Shown here piece after piece: positions 31,190 to 39,355 of a stretch of 64,000 nt of DNA (position 1 is its first letter; every line of letters begins with the position of its first letter). Location: NCBI RefSeq assembly GCF_945957465.1, contig NZ_CAMFLC010000022.1, positions 1-64,000 of the forward strand. Reading direction: 5' to 3'. The position numbers and the translations under genes were made by a program. This DNA comes from an uncultured Leifsonia sp. (GTDB taxonomy: Bacteria; Actinomycetota; Actinomycetes; Actinomycetales; Microbacteriaceae). Below the pieces are notes generated by a model. The model was not told the DNA's origin, made no database searches, and saw nothing but the letters and a program-made list of their open reading frames with translations.

Positions 31190-32354
31190 CGGTGATCGCC
31201 TCGCGCAGGGCCGCGACGGCGGCCCCGCGGGCCCAGTCGGTGAACGTGTGCCGCTGCACCACCAGGCGGCAGTTGGCGGCGGCGCCGAAGGCGTGCGCCA
31301 GGAACTCCTCGCGGAACCGGCGCTCGTAGAGGTCGTAGTCCATGACGCCCTCGCCCGCGATCACCACGACCTCCGGGCCGAAGAGGTTCACGGTCGCTGC
31401 GACGGCCGCGCCGATGGCTGTGCCCGCGCGTTCGAAGGCGGCGACGGCGGCCGGGTCGCCCTCGTGCGCGAGCCGGATGACGCCCGCGAGGGTCAGCTCC
31501 GGGTCGCCGTGCTCGAGGCTCACCGCGTCGCGGATGGCGCGGGAGGACGCGACGGCCTCCACGCAGCCGCGGCGGCCGCAGACACACAGCGCGTCGGAGG
31601 ACGCCAGCGGCAGGTGGCCGATCTCGCCCGCGACGCCGTGCGCGCCGACGACCACGTCGTCGTTGACGTAGATGCCGCAGCCGATGCCCGCGCCGATCGT
31701 GATGATCGCGAACGACTCCGCGTCCCTGCCCGCCCCGAACCACTGCTCCGACTTCGCCAGGGCACGCACGTCGTTCTCGACGGTGATCGGGAGGGGGAGC
31801 TCTGCTGCGAGCCGCTCGCCGAGCGGGAAATGGCTCCAGCCGAGCAGCGGGGAGTGCCGCACGAGCCCGGTGCTGCTGTCGATGTCGCCGGAGACCGAGA
31901 CGCCGACTCCCGCGATGCCGGCCGCGTCGTCGCCGAGCTGTGCGATCAGGGATCGCACGGACGTCACGATCGCGTCGACCGTGCTCTCCGGGTCGTGGCT
32001 CTTCAGCCGCCGCCGGGTCGAGCCGAGGACCTCGTTGCCCAGGCTGACGGTGACGGCGAAGATCTCGTCCTCGTTGACCTTGACCCCGATCGCGATCATC
32101 GAGCGGGGGACGACGCTCAGCGGACGGACGGGACGCCCGGGGAAGGAGTGCTCCGCGTGCTCGCCCACCGTGACGAAGCCGCCCTCGATCAGCGGGTTGA
32201 CCGTCTTGGTGACCTTGGCCTGCGATAGTCCGGTGAGACGGCCGATGTCGAGCCGGCTGACCGGCCCGTGGGTGATGATCCGCGTAAAGATCTCCGCCGA
32301 TCGGGGCGTGCCGAGCTCCGGTCTCCGCCGGGTGCCGACGTCGTCGAGTGGCAT
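31164..32354 (-). CDS. ROK-family transcriptional regulator (second copy)
   Basis: 396 residues from the ATG at 32354; an ATG six codons earlier (32372) is the alternative. Same layout as its paralog: helix-turn-helix VSRLDIGRLTGLSQAKVTKT (about 32), GVSVSGDIDSSTG (about 157), EIGHLPLA and the zinc site CVCGRRGCVE. The start at 32354 is preferred because TACTCT ends exactly 6 nt before it, the leaderless pattern seen at several genes here, and there is no ribosome site for the earlier ATG. It is divergent from the second ABC importer and is likely its repressor. Confidence 0.88.
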   Translation of the reverse strand: MPLDDVGTRRRPELGTPRSAEIFTRIITHGPVSRLDIGRLTGLSQAKVTKTVNPLIEGGFVTVGEHAEHSFPGRPVRPLSVVPRSMIAIGVKVNEDEIFAVTVSLGNEVLGSTRRRLKSHDPESTVDAIVTSVRSLIAQLGDDAAGIAGVGVSVSGDIDSSTGLVRHSPLLGWSHFPLGERLAAELPLPITVENDVRALAKSEQWFGAGRDAESFAIITIGAGIGCGIYVNDDVVVGAHGVAGEIGHLPLASSDALCVCGRRGCVEAVASSRAIRDAVSLEHGDPELTLAGVIRLAHEGDPAAVAAFERAGTAIGAAVAATVNLFGPEVVVIAGEGVMDYDLYERRFREEFLAHAFGAAANCRLVVQRHTFTDWARGAAVAALREAITVSPPAMGE

Positions 32355-32360
32355 ATCGAG

Positions 32361-32366
32361 AGAGTA
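32361..32366 (-). promoter_or_regulatory. -10 element of a probable leaderless promoter for the second ROK gene
   Basis: Reads TACTCT on the minus strand and ends 6 nt before the ATG at 32354. Confidence 0.4.
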
Positions 32367-32474
32367 GCTCATGCCGCCGCTTTCTTTCTGTCGTGTTCGA
32401 ATGTGCGACGGCCCCCAACGGCGCGAATCGCGTTCGGTCGCCGTTCTGGGTCGAGCGATGACCTTCTGTCAGGA

Positions 32475-32494
32475 TAGATTATTGACAACGTGAA
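32475..32494 (+). promoter_or_regulatory. possible promoter -10 and ROK operator before the second importer
   Basis: TAGATT at 32475-32480 could be a -10 box, although no good -35 is visible. It is followed at once by TTGACAACGTGAA (32482-32494), which matches the palindrome TTGACAGTGTCAA at 27519 in 10 of 13 positions. Confidence 0.35.
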
Positions 32495-32566
32495 GGAAAT
32501 GGGTTTTGCTGTAACCAGTCCAGGCGGACCAACGCCCGCCCGGCTCGATTCGTTCAGGAGTCTTCG

Positions 32567-32611
32567 ATGACGAAGCTGCAACACCGTGGGCACACGGGGG
32601 TGCGCGGATGA
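32567..32611 (+). CDS. 14-codon leader ORF coupled to the ABC permease gene
   Basis: ATG at 32567 preceded by AGGAG with 6-nt spacing, reading MTKLQHRGHTGVRG then TGA. The stop overlaps the permease ATG (ATGA at 32608-32611). The peptide has no known relatives that I recognise. The signals suggest it is translated and that ribosomes ending here restart at the permease gene, which lacks a clear ribosome site of its own. It could be a coupling device or an attenuator-like sensor of translation; both are inference. Confidence 0.5.
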   Translation: MTKLQHRGHTGVRG

Positions 32612-33612
32612 CCAGCGCCCCGCCCGTGACCACAACGACCACCCCTCCCGCCGCGCGGACCACCCCACCGCCGGTGCGCCGCATCCCGACCCGCCGCAAG
32701 ACCCTCGGCCAGCGCTGGCGGATCGCGTTGCGGCGGCACTGGCAGCTCTACCTGCTGACGGTCCTGCCGCTGGCATACTTCGCGATCTTCAAGTACGTGC
32801 CGATCTCCAACGCGATCATCGCGTTCAAGGACTACAGCCCGGTGCTCGGCGTATGGGGCAGCCCGTGGAACGGGTTCGCGAACTTCCAGGCGATGCTGCA
32901 GAACCCCCAGTTCCCGACCCTGGTCGCCAACACCCTGATCCTCTCCGGATACGCGGTACTGGCGAGCTTCCCCATCCCGATCATCCTGGCGCTCGCGCTC
33001 AACGAGGTGCGCCACCGCTGGTTCCAGAAGACCGTGCAGATGGTCACGTACGCCCCGTACTTCATCTCCACGGTGGTCGTCGTGTCGATGCTGATCCTGA
33101 TCATGGCGCCCCGGCTCGGGATCGTCAGCCAGGTCTTCGGGTTCTTCGGCGTCCAGTCCCCCGACCTCCTCGGCAACCCCGACTACTTCCGCAACATCTA
33201 CGTCTGGTCGGACGTCTGGCAGACCGCCGGCTACTCCGCCGTCATCTACATGGCGGCGCTCTCCGGCATCGACCCCTCGCTGTACGAGGCGGCCCGCGTG
33301 GACGGCGCCTCGCGGCTCCGCAAGATCTGGCACGTCGACATCCCCGGCATCATGCCGACGGCGATGATCGTGCTCATCCTGAGCGTCGGCAACATCATGG
33401 CGATCGGGTTCGAGAAGGTGTTCCTGCTGCAGAACCCGCTGAATCTCGGGCAGTCCGAGATCATCGCGACCTACGTCTACAAGCTGGGCATCCTCAACGC
33501 CGACTTCGGGACGGCGACCGCCGTCGGCCTGTTCAATTCCGTCGTCAACCTCGTGCTGCTCCTCATCGTCAACTGGGTGGCACGCCGACTGAGTGGGAGC
33601 GGACTGTGGTGA
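32608..33612 (+). CDS. ABC transporter permease (LplB/YteP-type)
   Basis: 334 residues. A Pro/Thr-rich cytoplasmic N-terminus of about 40 residues precedes six membrane segments (first LYLLTVLPLAYFAIFKYVPI). FKDYSP marks the LplB subgroup of CUT1 permeases, and the EAA loop is LYEAARVDGASRLRKIWHVD (about 227-246). LplB-type importers often carry complex plant oligosaccharides. It is the first structural gene of a permease-permease-binding protein operon; no ATPase gene is included. The start overlaps the stop of a short upstream ORF. Confidence 0.9.
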   Translation: MTSAPPVTTTTTPPAARTTPPPVRRIPTRRKTLGQRWRIALRRHWQLYLLTVLPLAYFAIFKYVPISNAIIAFKDYSPVLGVWGSPWNGFANFQAMLQNPQFPTLVANTLILSGYAVLASFPIPIILALALNEVRHRWFQKTVQMVTYAPYFISTVVVVSMLILIMAPRLGIVSQVFGFFGVQSPDLLGNPDYFRNIYVWSDVWQTAGYSAVIYMAALSGIDPSLYEAARVDGASRLRKIWHVDIPGIMPTAMIVLILSVGNIMAIGFEKVFLLQNPLNLGQSEIIATYVYKLGILNADFGTATAVGLFNSVVNLVLLLIVNWVARRLSGSGLW

Positions 33613-34565
33613 CCATCGATCGTCCGGCGGAGAAGATGCGGGTTCGGCCCGCGACGCGCAGCAGGAACATCATGAAGCCGCGGAGGATCCGGGAGTCGCC
33701 CGGCGACCGCGCCCTCCTGGTCGTCATCTACCTCGGGCTCACGCTCGCTGTGCTCGTCGTGCTCCTGCCGCTGTTGTACATCGTGGCCAGCTCGTTCTCG
33801 TCGCCTCACGCGGTGACAGCCGGGCAGGTGTTCCTCTGGCCCGTCGACTTCACGCTCAAGGGCTATCAGACGGTCCTCGCCGACCCGCAGGTGCTCCTCG
33901 GCTACGCGAACTCGCTGTTCTACATGATCGCCGGGACGCTGATCAGCACGACCCTGACGGTGTGCCTGGCCTGGCCGCTCTCGCGCCGCACCTTCATGGG
34001 CCGGAACGTGATCATGTCGCTGCTGCTGTTCACCATGCTGTTCAGCGGCGGTCTCATCCCGACCTACATGGTCGTGCAGAACCTCGGCCTCCTCGACACC
34101 CGCTGGGCGCTCCTGCTTCCGCAGGCCGTCGCGGTGTGGCAGGTCATCATCGCCCGCACGTTCTTCCGCTCGGCGATCCCGGAGGAGCTCGTCGAGGCGG
34201 CGTCGCTGGACGGCGCGAGCGACTGGCGGTTCCTCTGGACCGTCGTGCTCCCGCTCTCCAAGCCCCTGATCGCGGTCATCGCGCTCATGTACGCGATCGG
34301 CCAGTGGAACGGGTACTTCGACGCCCTCCTCTACCTGAAGAGCTCCGACCTGTTCCCGCTCCAGCTGGTGCTGCGCAACATCCTCGTCCTCAACTCCACC
34401 AACGGCGGGGTGAACGACCTGGCGGCCCAGGCGCAGAACCAGGAGCTGGTCAACGTGCTCAAGTACGCGCTCATCGTCATCACCAGCGTCCCCGTGCTGA
34501 TCATCTACCCGTTCGTCGCGCGCTACTTCAACAAGGGCGTGCTGATCGGGTCGGTCAAGGGCTGA
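33609..34565 (+). CDS. ABC transporter permease (YtcP/YteQ-type)
   Basis: 318 residues, six membrane segments (first LLVVIYLGLTLAVLVVLLPL). The EAA loop is LVEAASLDGASDWRFLWTVV (about 196-215). The subgroup feature is a long extracytoplasmic loop with VLNSTNGGVNDLAAQAQNQE, characteristic of YtcP-type partners of LplB. GTG at 33609 overlaps the preceding stop by four bases; a GTG at 33606 is equally placed, with GGGAG 6 nt before it. The two permeases form the heterodimeric channel with the binding protein that follows. Confidence 0.9.
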   Translation: MTIDRPAEKMRVRPATRSRNIMKPRRIRESPGDRALLVVIYLGLTLAVLVVLLPLLYIVASSFSSPHAVTAGQVFLWPVDFTLKGYQTVLADPQVLLGYANSLFYMIAGTLISTTLTVCLAWPLSRRTFMGRNVIMSLLLFTMLFSGGLIPTYMVVQNLGLLDTRWALLLPQAVAVWQVIIARTFFRSAIPEELVEAASLDGASDWRFLWTVVLPLSKPLIAVIALMYAIGQWNGYFDALLYLKSSDLFPLQLVLRNILVLNSTNGGVNDLAAQAQNQELVNVLKYALIVITSVPVLIIYPFVARYFNKGVLIGSVKG

Positions 34566-34644
34566 GCCCGGAACACCCCACAAGCCACCACAACGCACCA
34601 TCCGTATCCCGAAACACATCCTGGTTCCAAAGGAGGAACACACC

Positions 34645-36324
34645 ATGTTCTCGAAGACCGATCGGCGACCCCGCAGAGGGCGGACGCGCGCATTCGTCGC
34701 CGCCGTCGGCGGCACCGCCGCACTGATGGCCCTCTCCGGCTGCACCCCTGCCGCCTCCAGCGCCGACGACAAGATCGGCGGCACCGCCCACCTGAGCGTG
34801 TTCGCACAGCAGGGGACCGGTCAGGACCTGGCCACCAACGCCTTCACCAAAGAGGTGGAGAAGAAGTTCAACATCGCGTTCAACTGGCAGACCACCACGC
34901 AGGACTCCTCGGTGGCGCCCGAGAAGCGCCAGATCCTGATGGCGAGCGGCGACTACCCCGACGCCTTCCTGCTGATCCCGTGGGTGGACCAGTTCAACCA
35001 GGTGGATGTCGAGAAGCTCGCCAAGCAGGGCATCGCCCTCCCGCTGAACGACCTCATCAAGCAGTACGCGCCCGACATCCAGAAGGTGCTGGACACCAAC
35101 GCCGACTACAAGGCGATGGTCACCTCGCCCGACGGCAAGATCTACGGCCTCCCGCAGCTGGCCGAGACCCTGCACATCCAGTACCCGTCGAAGCTCTGGA
35201 TCAACACCGACTGGCTGAAGAAGCTGAACCTGCAGATGCCGAAGACCACCGCCGACATGACGAAGGTGCTCGAGGCGTTCAAGAACGACGACCCGAACGG
35301 CAACGGCCAGAAGGACGAGATCCCGCTCAGCGGCGACTCGCACGACACGCTCATCCCGTTCTTCATGAACGCGTTCATCTACGACCCGCAGAACCCCGAC
35401 AAGGGCATCCAGTCGACGACGGTGCTCAACAAGGGCAAGGTCGACATCCAGGCGAACAAGGACGGCTGGCGCGAGGGCCTGAAGTACATCAAGTCGCTGT
35501 GGGACGCCGGCCTGATCGACAAGGGCGCCTTCACCCAGAACCCTGCGGCGCTCGCCCAGGAGGGGAACAACGCGGGACCGGTGCTGCTCGGCAGCGCGAG
35601 CGCCCTGCATCCGTACATTTTCGTCAGCCCCGGCGCGAAGGACGGCCGTGACAAGCAGTACGACGCCGTGCCGCCGCTGACCGGCCCGGACGGCGCCGAC
35701 TACGCCACGTACGCCTTCGGCAGCACGCCGGGCGCCACCTTCCTGCTCACCAACAAGGCGTCGAAGAACGACCAGGTCGCCGCGATCAAGATGGTGAACT
35801 ACCTGTTCACGGAGAAGGGCCAGCTCGACGGCAACTTCGGCCCGGAGGGCAAGGGCTGGGCGAAGGCCGGCGCCGGCGACAAGGCGCTCGACCCGAACGA
35901 GAAGGCGGCGTTCGTCAACCTGCAGCTGGACCAGGATGCGGCCAACGCCGTGCAGTGGGGCGCGCTGTCGACCTACAACCAGAACGCGGCGTTCCGCGGT
36001 TCGCAGGCCGTTCCGACGGACATCTACGACACCTCCGGCTACGAGCGCCGGCTCTTCGAGGCCACCCAGCTGTACAAGGGCCACGAGGACAAGAGCCAGA
36101 TCTACCCGACCTGGAAGGTCTGGCCCGACCCCGCCAAGGCGACCCAGGTGGCGACGGAGCAGACGAACATCGACAACTACGTCACGCAGAACGCGCTCGC
36201 CTTCATCACCGGCTCGAAGAACATCGACACCGACTGGGACTCCTACGTGAAGGGCTTCGACGGCCTCGGGCTCAAGGACTACCTGAGCACCCTGCAGACC
36301 GCGTACGACAAGTCCAAGAACTAA
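34645..36324 (+). CDS. extracellular solute-binding lipoprotein (LplA/LipO-type)
   Basis: 559 residues, the large size typical of the LplA group. Lipoprotein signal with lipobox MALSGC (Cys about 33), then a mature domain containing DYPDAFLLIPWVDQ (about 92) and many Trp/Tyr residues expected for oligosaccharide binding. DDPNGNGQKDEIPLSG (about 212) resembles the calcium-binding loop seen in this group. A strong AAAGGAGGA ribosome site lies 7 nt before the ATG. A perfect hairpin terminator follows, so the operon ends here. The substrate is likely a larger oligosaccharide released from plant or microbial glycans. Confidence 0.91.
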   Translation: MFSKTDRRPRRGRTRAFVAAVGGTAALMALSGCTPAASSADDKIGGTAHLSVFAQQGTGQDLATNAFTKEVEKKFNIAFNWQTTTQDSSVAPEKRQILMASGDYPDAFLLIPWVDQFNQVDVEKLAKQGIALPLNDLIKQYAPDIQKVLDTNADYKAMVTSPDGKIYGLPQLAETLHIQYPSKLWINTDWLKKLNLQMPKTTADMTKVLEAFKNDDPNGNGQKDEIPLSGDSHDTLIPFFMNAFIYDPQNPDKGIQSTTVLNKGKVDIQANKDGWREGLKYIKSLWDAGLIDKGAFTQNPAALAQEGNNAGPVLLGSASALHPYIFVSPGAKDGRDKQYDAVPPLTGPDGADYATYAFGSTPGATFLLTNKASKNDQVAAIKMVNYLFTEKGQLDGNFGPEGKGWAKAGAGDKALDPNEKAAFVNLQLDQDAANAVQWGALSTYNQNAAFRGSQAVPTDIYDTSGYERRLFEATQLYKGHEDKSQIYPTWKVWPDPAKATQVATEQTNIDNYVTQNALAFITGSKNIDTDWDSYVKGFDGLGLKDYLSTLQTAYDKSKN

Positions 36325-36337
36325 CGGACGCGAGTGG

Positions 36338-36372
36338 ACGGCCGGCCCCCGGAGACTCCGGGGGCCGGCCGT
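36338..36372 (+). terminator. perfect 16-bp hairpin terminator after the second importer operon
   Basis: Bases 36338-36353 pair with 36357-36372 around GAC, 14 bases after the binding-protein stop. Confidence 0.75.
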
Positions 36373-36787
36373 TCGTGTCGTGCGTCGCGCACGCAGGCCT
36401 GGCGGGCTCGCCGTCGCCGCGCGCGGTGCTGGTCTCGTCGATGGCCGCCCTGATGCCGACGGACGCCGAGCTGATCGGCCTGCTCGCGACAAGTGGCTCC
36501 GTCGGCAGGCCGCCACCGAGCAATGGGCCGGCGCCGGCATCCCGCTGAACGCCGTCGCGCCCGGCGTCATCGCGACGCCCATGACGGCGGACCTGATCGG
36601 AACGCCGGAGGCGCGCCACGCGCTGCTCGGGCTCGTCCCCATGCCGCTCAACGGGATCGCCGAGCCGATCGTCGTCGCGCGCCTGCTGGCATGGCTCGCG
36701 AGCGAGGAGAACACGCACCTCTGCGGGCAGATCGTCTACGTCGACGGCGGCAGCGACGTCGTCCTCCGCGGCGACAGCGTGTGGTGA
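36373..36787 (+). pseudogene. short-chain dehydrogenase remnant (truncated, frameshifted)
   Basis: The last 100 or so codons read as an SDR C-terminus: KWLRRQAATEQWAGAGIPLN, AVAPGVIATPMTADLI, ASEENTHLCGQIVYVDGG and a final RGDSVW. Just upstream, in another frame, the DNA reads PRAVLVSSMAALMPTDAELI, the beta-5 Ser-loop of the same family. The two frames meet near 36485, and the Tyr-x-x-x-Lys region between them is missing. The whole N-terminal Rossmann half is also absent, because the upstream importer terminator lies there. I infer a decayed gene left by deletion and frameshift. An intact short protein starting inside is possible but would lack the catalytic residues. Confidence 0.7.
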
Positions 36788-36815
36788 GCACGTGCCCGGA
36801 GGATGCGGAGAAGGT

Positions 36816-36830
36816 GCCCGCCGGGCGGGC
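36816..36830. terminator. small hairpin between convergent SDR remnant and UbiB-type gene
   Basis: GCCCGC pairs with GCGGGC around CGG, between the two converging 3' ends. Short but very stable in GC. Confidence 0.35.
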
Positions 36831-36832
36831 CT

Positions 36833-38473
36833 TCAGTCGTGGCGCCGGCCGGTCCACAGGAGGTAGCCGATGAGCGATCCGATGGTGCTCAGACCTGCGG
36901 TCATCAGCAGGGTCACCCAGGATCGTCCCTTGCGCTCGCCGGCGACGAGCTCGCCGATTCCGTTGATGAGTGCTGCTGCGACCATTCCGGCGACCAGTCG
37001 GTTGCCGATCCGCTCCGCCCGGCCGACGAGGGGCTCCAGCTCGGCGGCGCGAACATGGATCTGGATCCCGGACGTGTCCAGAGTCTCGACGATTCGACGC
37101 AGTCGTCGGGGCAGCTCGATGAAGAGTTCGGCCGCGTCGCCGGACGCGCGCAGAAGTCGCTGAGCGGTCGCTGTCACGGAGACCCTGTCCTCCACGACAC
37201 GGCGGGCATACGGGGTGAGCACTTCACCCAGCGCGAAATCATGATCCAGTCGGACGCCCAGGCCCTCGACCATGATCAGCACCTTGAACAGCAGCGCCAT
37301 GTGTCGTGGCAGTTGGAGGTGGTGCTCGCGGAGCAGGGCGAGCAGCTGGCCGATGAGGTGGGTGAAGTCGACCTCGCTCAGCGGCCGGCCGGCGTACTGC
37401 GACACCCAGCCGGCCAGGGATCGTTCGAGCCGTGGCCGGTCCTCCACGTCCTTGGTGACGGAGAGCGCGTAGAGCGCGGAGGCGAGCAGCGAAGGGCTCT
37501 GCTGGGTGAACCCGATCAGGAAGTCGGCCAGTTCCTCCTGCAGCTCCTCGTTCAGCTCGCCCACCATGCCGAAGTCGATCAGCGCGATTCTGCCGTCGGG
37601 TGTGACGAACAGGTTTCCCGGGTGCGGGTCCGCATGGAAGAAGCCATCGTGGAAGATCATCGTGAGCACCATGTCGGCGCCGCGGCGCGCGACGGCCGCG
37701 CGGTCGACGCCGGCTGCGTCGAGGTGCTCCAGGTCGTCGACCTTGATGCCCGTCATGCGTTCGAGCGTCAGCACGCGGGAGGTCGTCCTCTCCCAGAAGA
37801 CGCGAGGGATCAGCACATCGGGGTCGGCGCTGAAGTTCGCAGCGAACCTCTCCGCATTCTGCCCTTCCTGCAGGTAGTCCATTTCCGCCCGGAGACTGAT
37901 GGCGAAATCCTGCGCGATCCCCTCCAAGTCGTAGCCGCGAGCGAGCTCCCACCGCCGGCTCGCCTGCCGTGCGAGCCTCTGCACGATCGCCAGATCCTCC
38001 TCGACCTGGGCGACGACGCCCGGCCGACGCACCTTGACCACCAACGGCGTTCCGTCGTGCAGGTGCGCAGCGTGGGCCTGCCCGATCGACGCGGACGCGA
38101 GGGGGTGGACGTCGAAGTCCGCGAACAGCTCCTGCACGTCGGCGCCGAGTTCTGCTCGGATCGTGTCGAGGATATCCGTGGGTGGCACGGCGGGTGCTGC
38201 GTCCTGCAGCTTCGAGAGCTCGGTGAGGTAGGGCGGTGGCAGCAGGTCGGAGCGGGTCGAGAGGAGCTGGCCCAGCTTGATGAAGGTGGGCCCGAGGTCT
38301 TCCAGCGCCAGGCGCAGGCGTACCGGTGTCGTCGTCCGGTCACGGGTGTTCGTGCCGGGCGCGCGCAGGTTGCCGAACCAGCGGCCGACGCCCATGACGT
38401 CGGTGAGAACGCCGAGTCCGTGTCGGGCGAGAATTTCGCCGACCTGCTCGTATCGGCCCAAATGACTGCTCAT
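36833..38473 (-). CDS. ABC1/UbiB-family atypical protein kinase
   Basis: 546 residues. The family marks are all visible: LGPTFIKLGQLLSTR with the KxGQ motif (about 60-73), the A-rich nucleotide loop ASASIGQAHAA (about 125), VVKVRRPG with the ATP Lys (about 145), HADPHPGN (about 284) and IDFGMVG (about 303). Two hydrophobic C-terminal helices (about 495-540) probably anchor it in the membrane. Relatives are involved in isoprenoid quinone and lipid homeostasis. Actinobacteria generally use menaquinone, so a role in ubiquinone synthesis is unlikely. A GAGAAT element 6 nt before the ATG suggests a leaderless mRNA. Confidence 0.92.
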   Translation of the reverse strand: MSSHLGRYEQVGEILARHGLGVLTDVMGVGRWFGNLRAPGTNTRDRTTTPVRLRLALEDLGPTFIKLGQLLSTRSDLLPPPYLTELSKLQDAAPAVPPTDILDTIRAELGADVQELFADFDVHPLASASIGQAHAAHLHDGTPLVVKVRRPGVVAQVEEDLAIVQRLARQASRRWELARGYDLEGIAQDFAISLRAEMDYLQEGQNAERFAANFSADPDVLIPRVFWERTTSRVLTLERMTGIKVDDLEHLDAAGVDRAAVARRGADMVLTMIFHDGFFHADPHPGNLFVTPDGRIALIDFGMVGELNEELQEELADFLIGFTQQSPSLLASALYALSVTKDVEDRPRLERSLAGWVSQYAGRPLSEVDFTHLIGQLLALLREHHLQLPRHMALLFKVLIMVEGLGVRLDHDFALGEVLTPYARRVVEDRVSVTATAQRLLRASGDAAELFIELPRRLRRIVETLDTSGIQIHVRAAELEPLVGRAERIGNRLVAGMVAAALINGIGELVAGERKGRSWVTLLMTAGLSTIGSLIGYLLWTGRRHD

Positions 38474-38564
38474 CCGCTCATTCTCGGCGTGATCCCGAAC
38501 TGCGGGAAGCCCGGCCGGTCCCGGCCCGCTCTATCGCTCGCTGCGGACCTGTCGGGGTGGAGTC

Positions 38565-39254
38565 TCACCACGGCACCGTCCCGTTGCGATCGCTGAGGGT
38601 GCCGGTGGGCGCATCCGGCCCCAGCAGGGCGAGACGCACGATCCGGTCGGTTCCCTCCTGCACGGTCTGAGGTCCACGGTGGCCGTTGAAGTCGGTGCCG
38701 GTGTAGCCGGGGTCGACGGCGTTGAAGCGGATTCCGGGGATCGCCCGGGCGTACTGCACCGTGAGCATCGTCAGTGCCGCTTTCGACGAGCTGTAGGAGA
38801 GCGTCCCGAAGCGGCCCCACTCCGTTTCGGTGATCAGCGTGAAGGAGCCCAGACCGCTCGTCACGTTGATCACCTGGGGTGTGTCGGATGTCTGCAGCAA
38901 CGGGAGGAAAGCGTGCGTGACACGCACCACTCCGAACACGTTGGTCTCGAAGGCTTCTCGCACGTCGTCTGCTGAAGTCTCTGCGGCCGGCTTGCGGGTA
39001 CCGAGGATGCCGGCGTTGTTGACGAGCACGTCGACCCGACCCGCTTCGGCGTGCACCGTCTCGACCGCGGCCGCGACGGACCGGTCGTCGGTGACATCGA
39101 GCTGGACGAAGTGCGCGCCGAGCTCCTCGGCCGCGGTGTGGCCGCGCCGGACATCGCGGGCGCCGATCCAGACGTCGTGGCCCGCGCTGATCAGGCGGCG
39201 TGCGGTTTCGTAGCCGAGGCCCTTGTTGGCGCCGGTGATGAGAGTAATGGTCAT
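38565..39254 (-). CDS. short-chain dehydrogenase/reductase
   Basis: 229 residues, classical SDR with TGANKGLG (about 7) and NNAG (about 83), which place it near the carbonyl-reductase-like SDRs. The catalytic Ser is in NVTSGLGSF and YSSSK follows (about 153). The end TGTLSDRNGTVPW is typical of the actinobacterial subgroup. It is divergent from an MmyB-like regulator, a frequent pairing in which the regulator responds to the reductase substrate. CACGCT lies 6 nt before the ATG without a Shine-Dalgarno sequence, so the mRNA may be leaderless. Substrate unknown. Confidence 0.87.
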   Translation of the reverse strand: MTITLITGANKGLGYETARRLISAGHDVWIGARDVRRGHTAAEELGAHFVQLDVTDDRSVAAAVETVHAEAGRVDVLVNNAGILGTRKPAAETSADDVREAFETNVFGVVRVTHAFLPLLQTSDTPQVINVTSGLGSFTLITETEWGRFGTLSYSSSKAALTMLTVQYARAIPGIRFNAVDPGYTGTDFNGHRGPQTVQEGTDRIVRLALLGPDAPTGTLSDRNGTVPW

Positions 39255-39355
39255 GGACTCAGCGTGCGGGCCGTGCGACGGATGTCTCAGGCCCCCGCGC
39301 TCCCAGGGAATGCCGGTACCACCCGACGGCCGGTACCCGGGTGCAGACTTGAGTG

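Noticed and set aside
36380-36787. Intact small dehydrogenase
   Set aside because: It lacks the nucleotide-binding half and the Tyr-x-x-x-Lys site, and SDR-like sequence continues upstream in another frame.
38474-38820. A short minus-strand open frame upstream of the UbiB-type gene
   Set aside because: It is an off-frame shadow of the SDR gene with no start signals.
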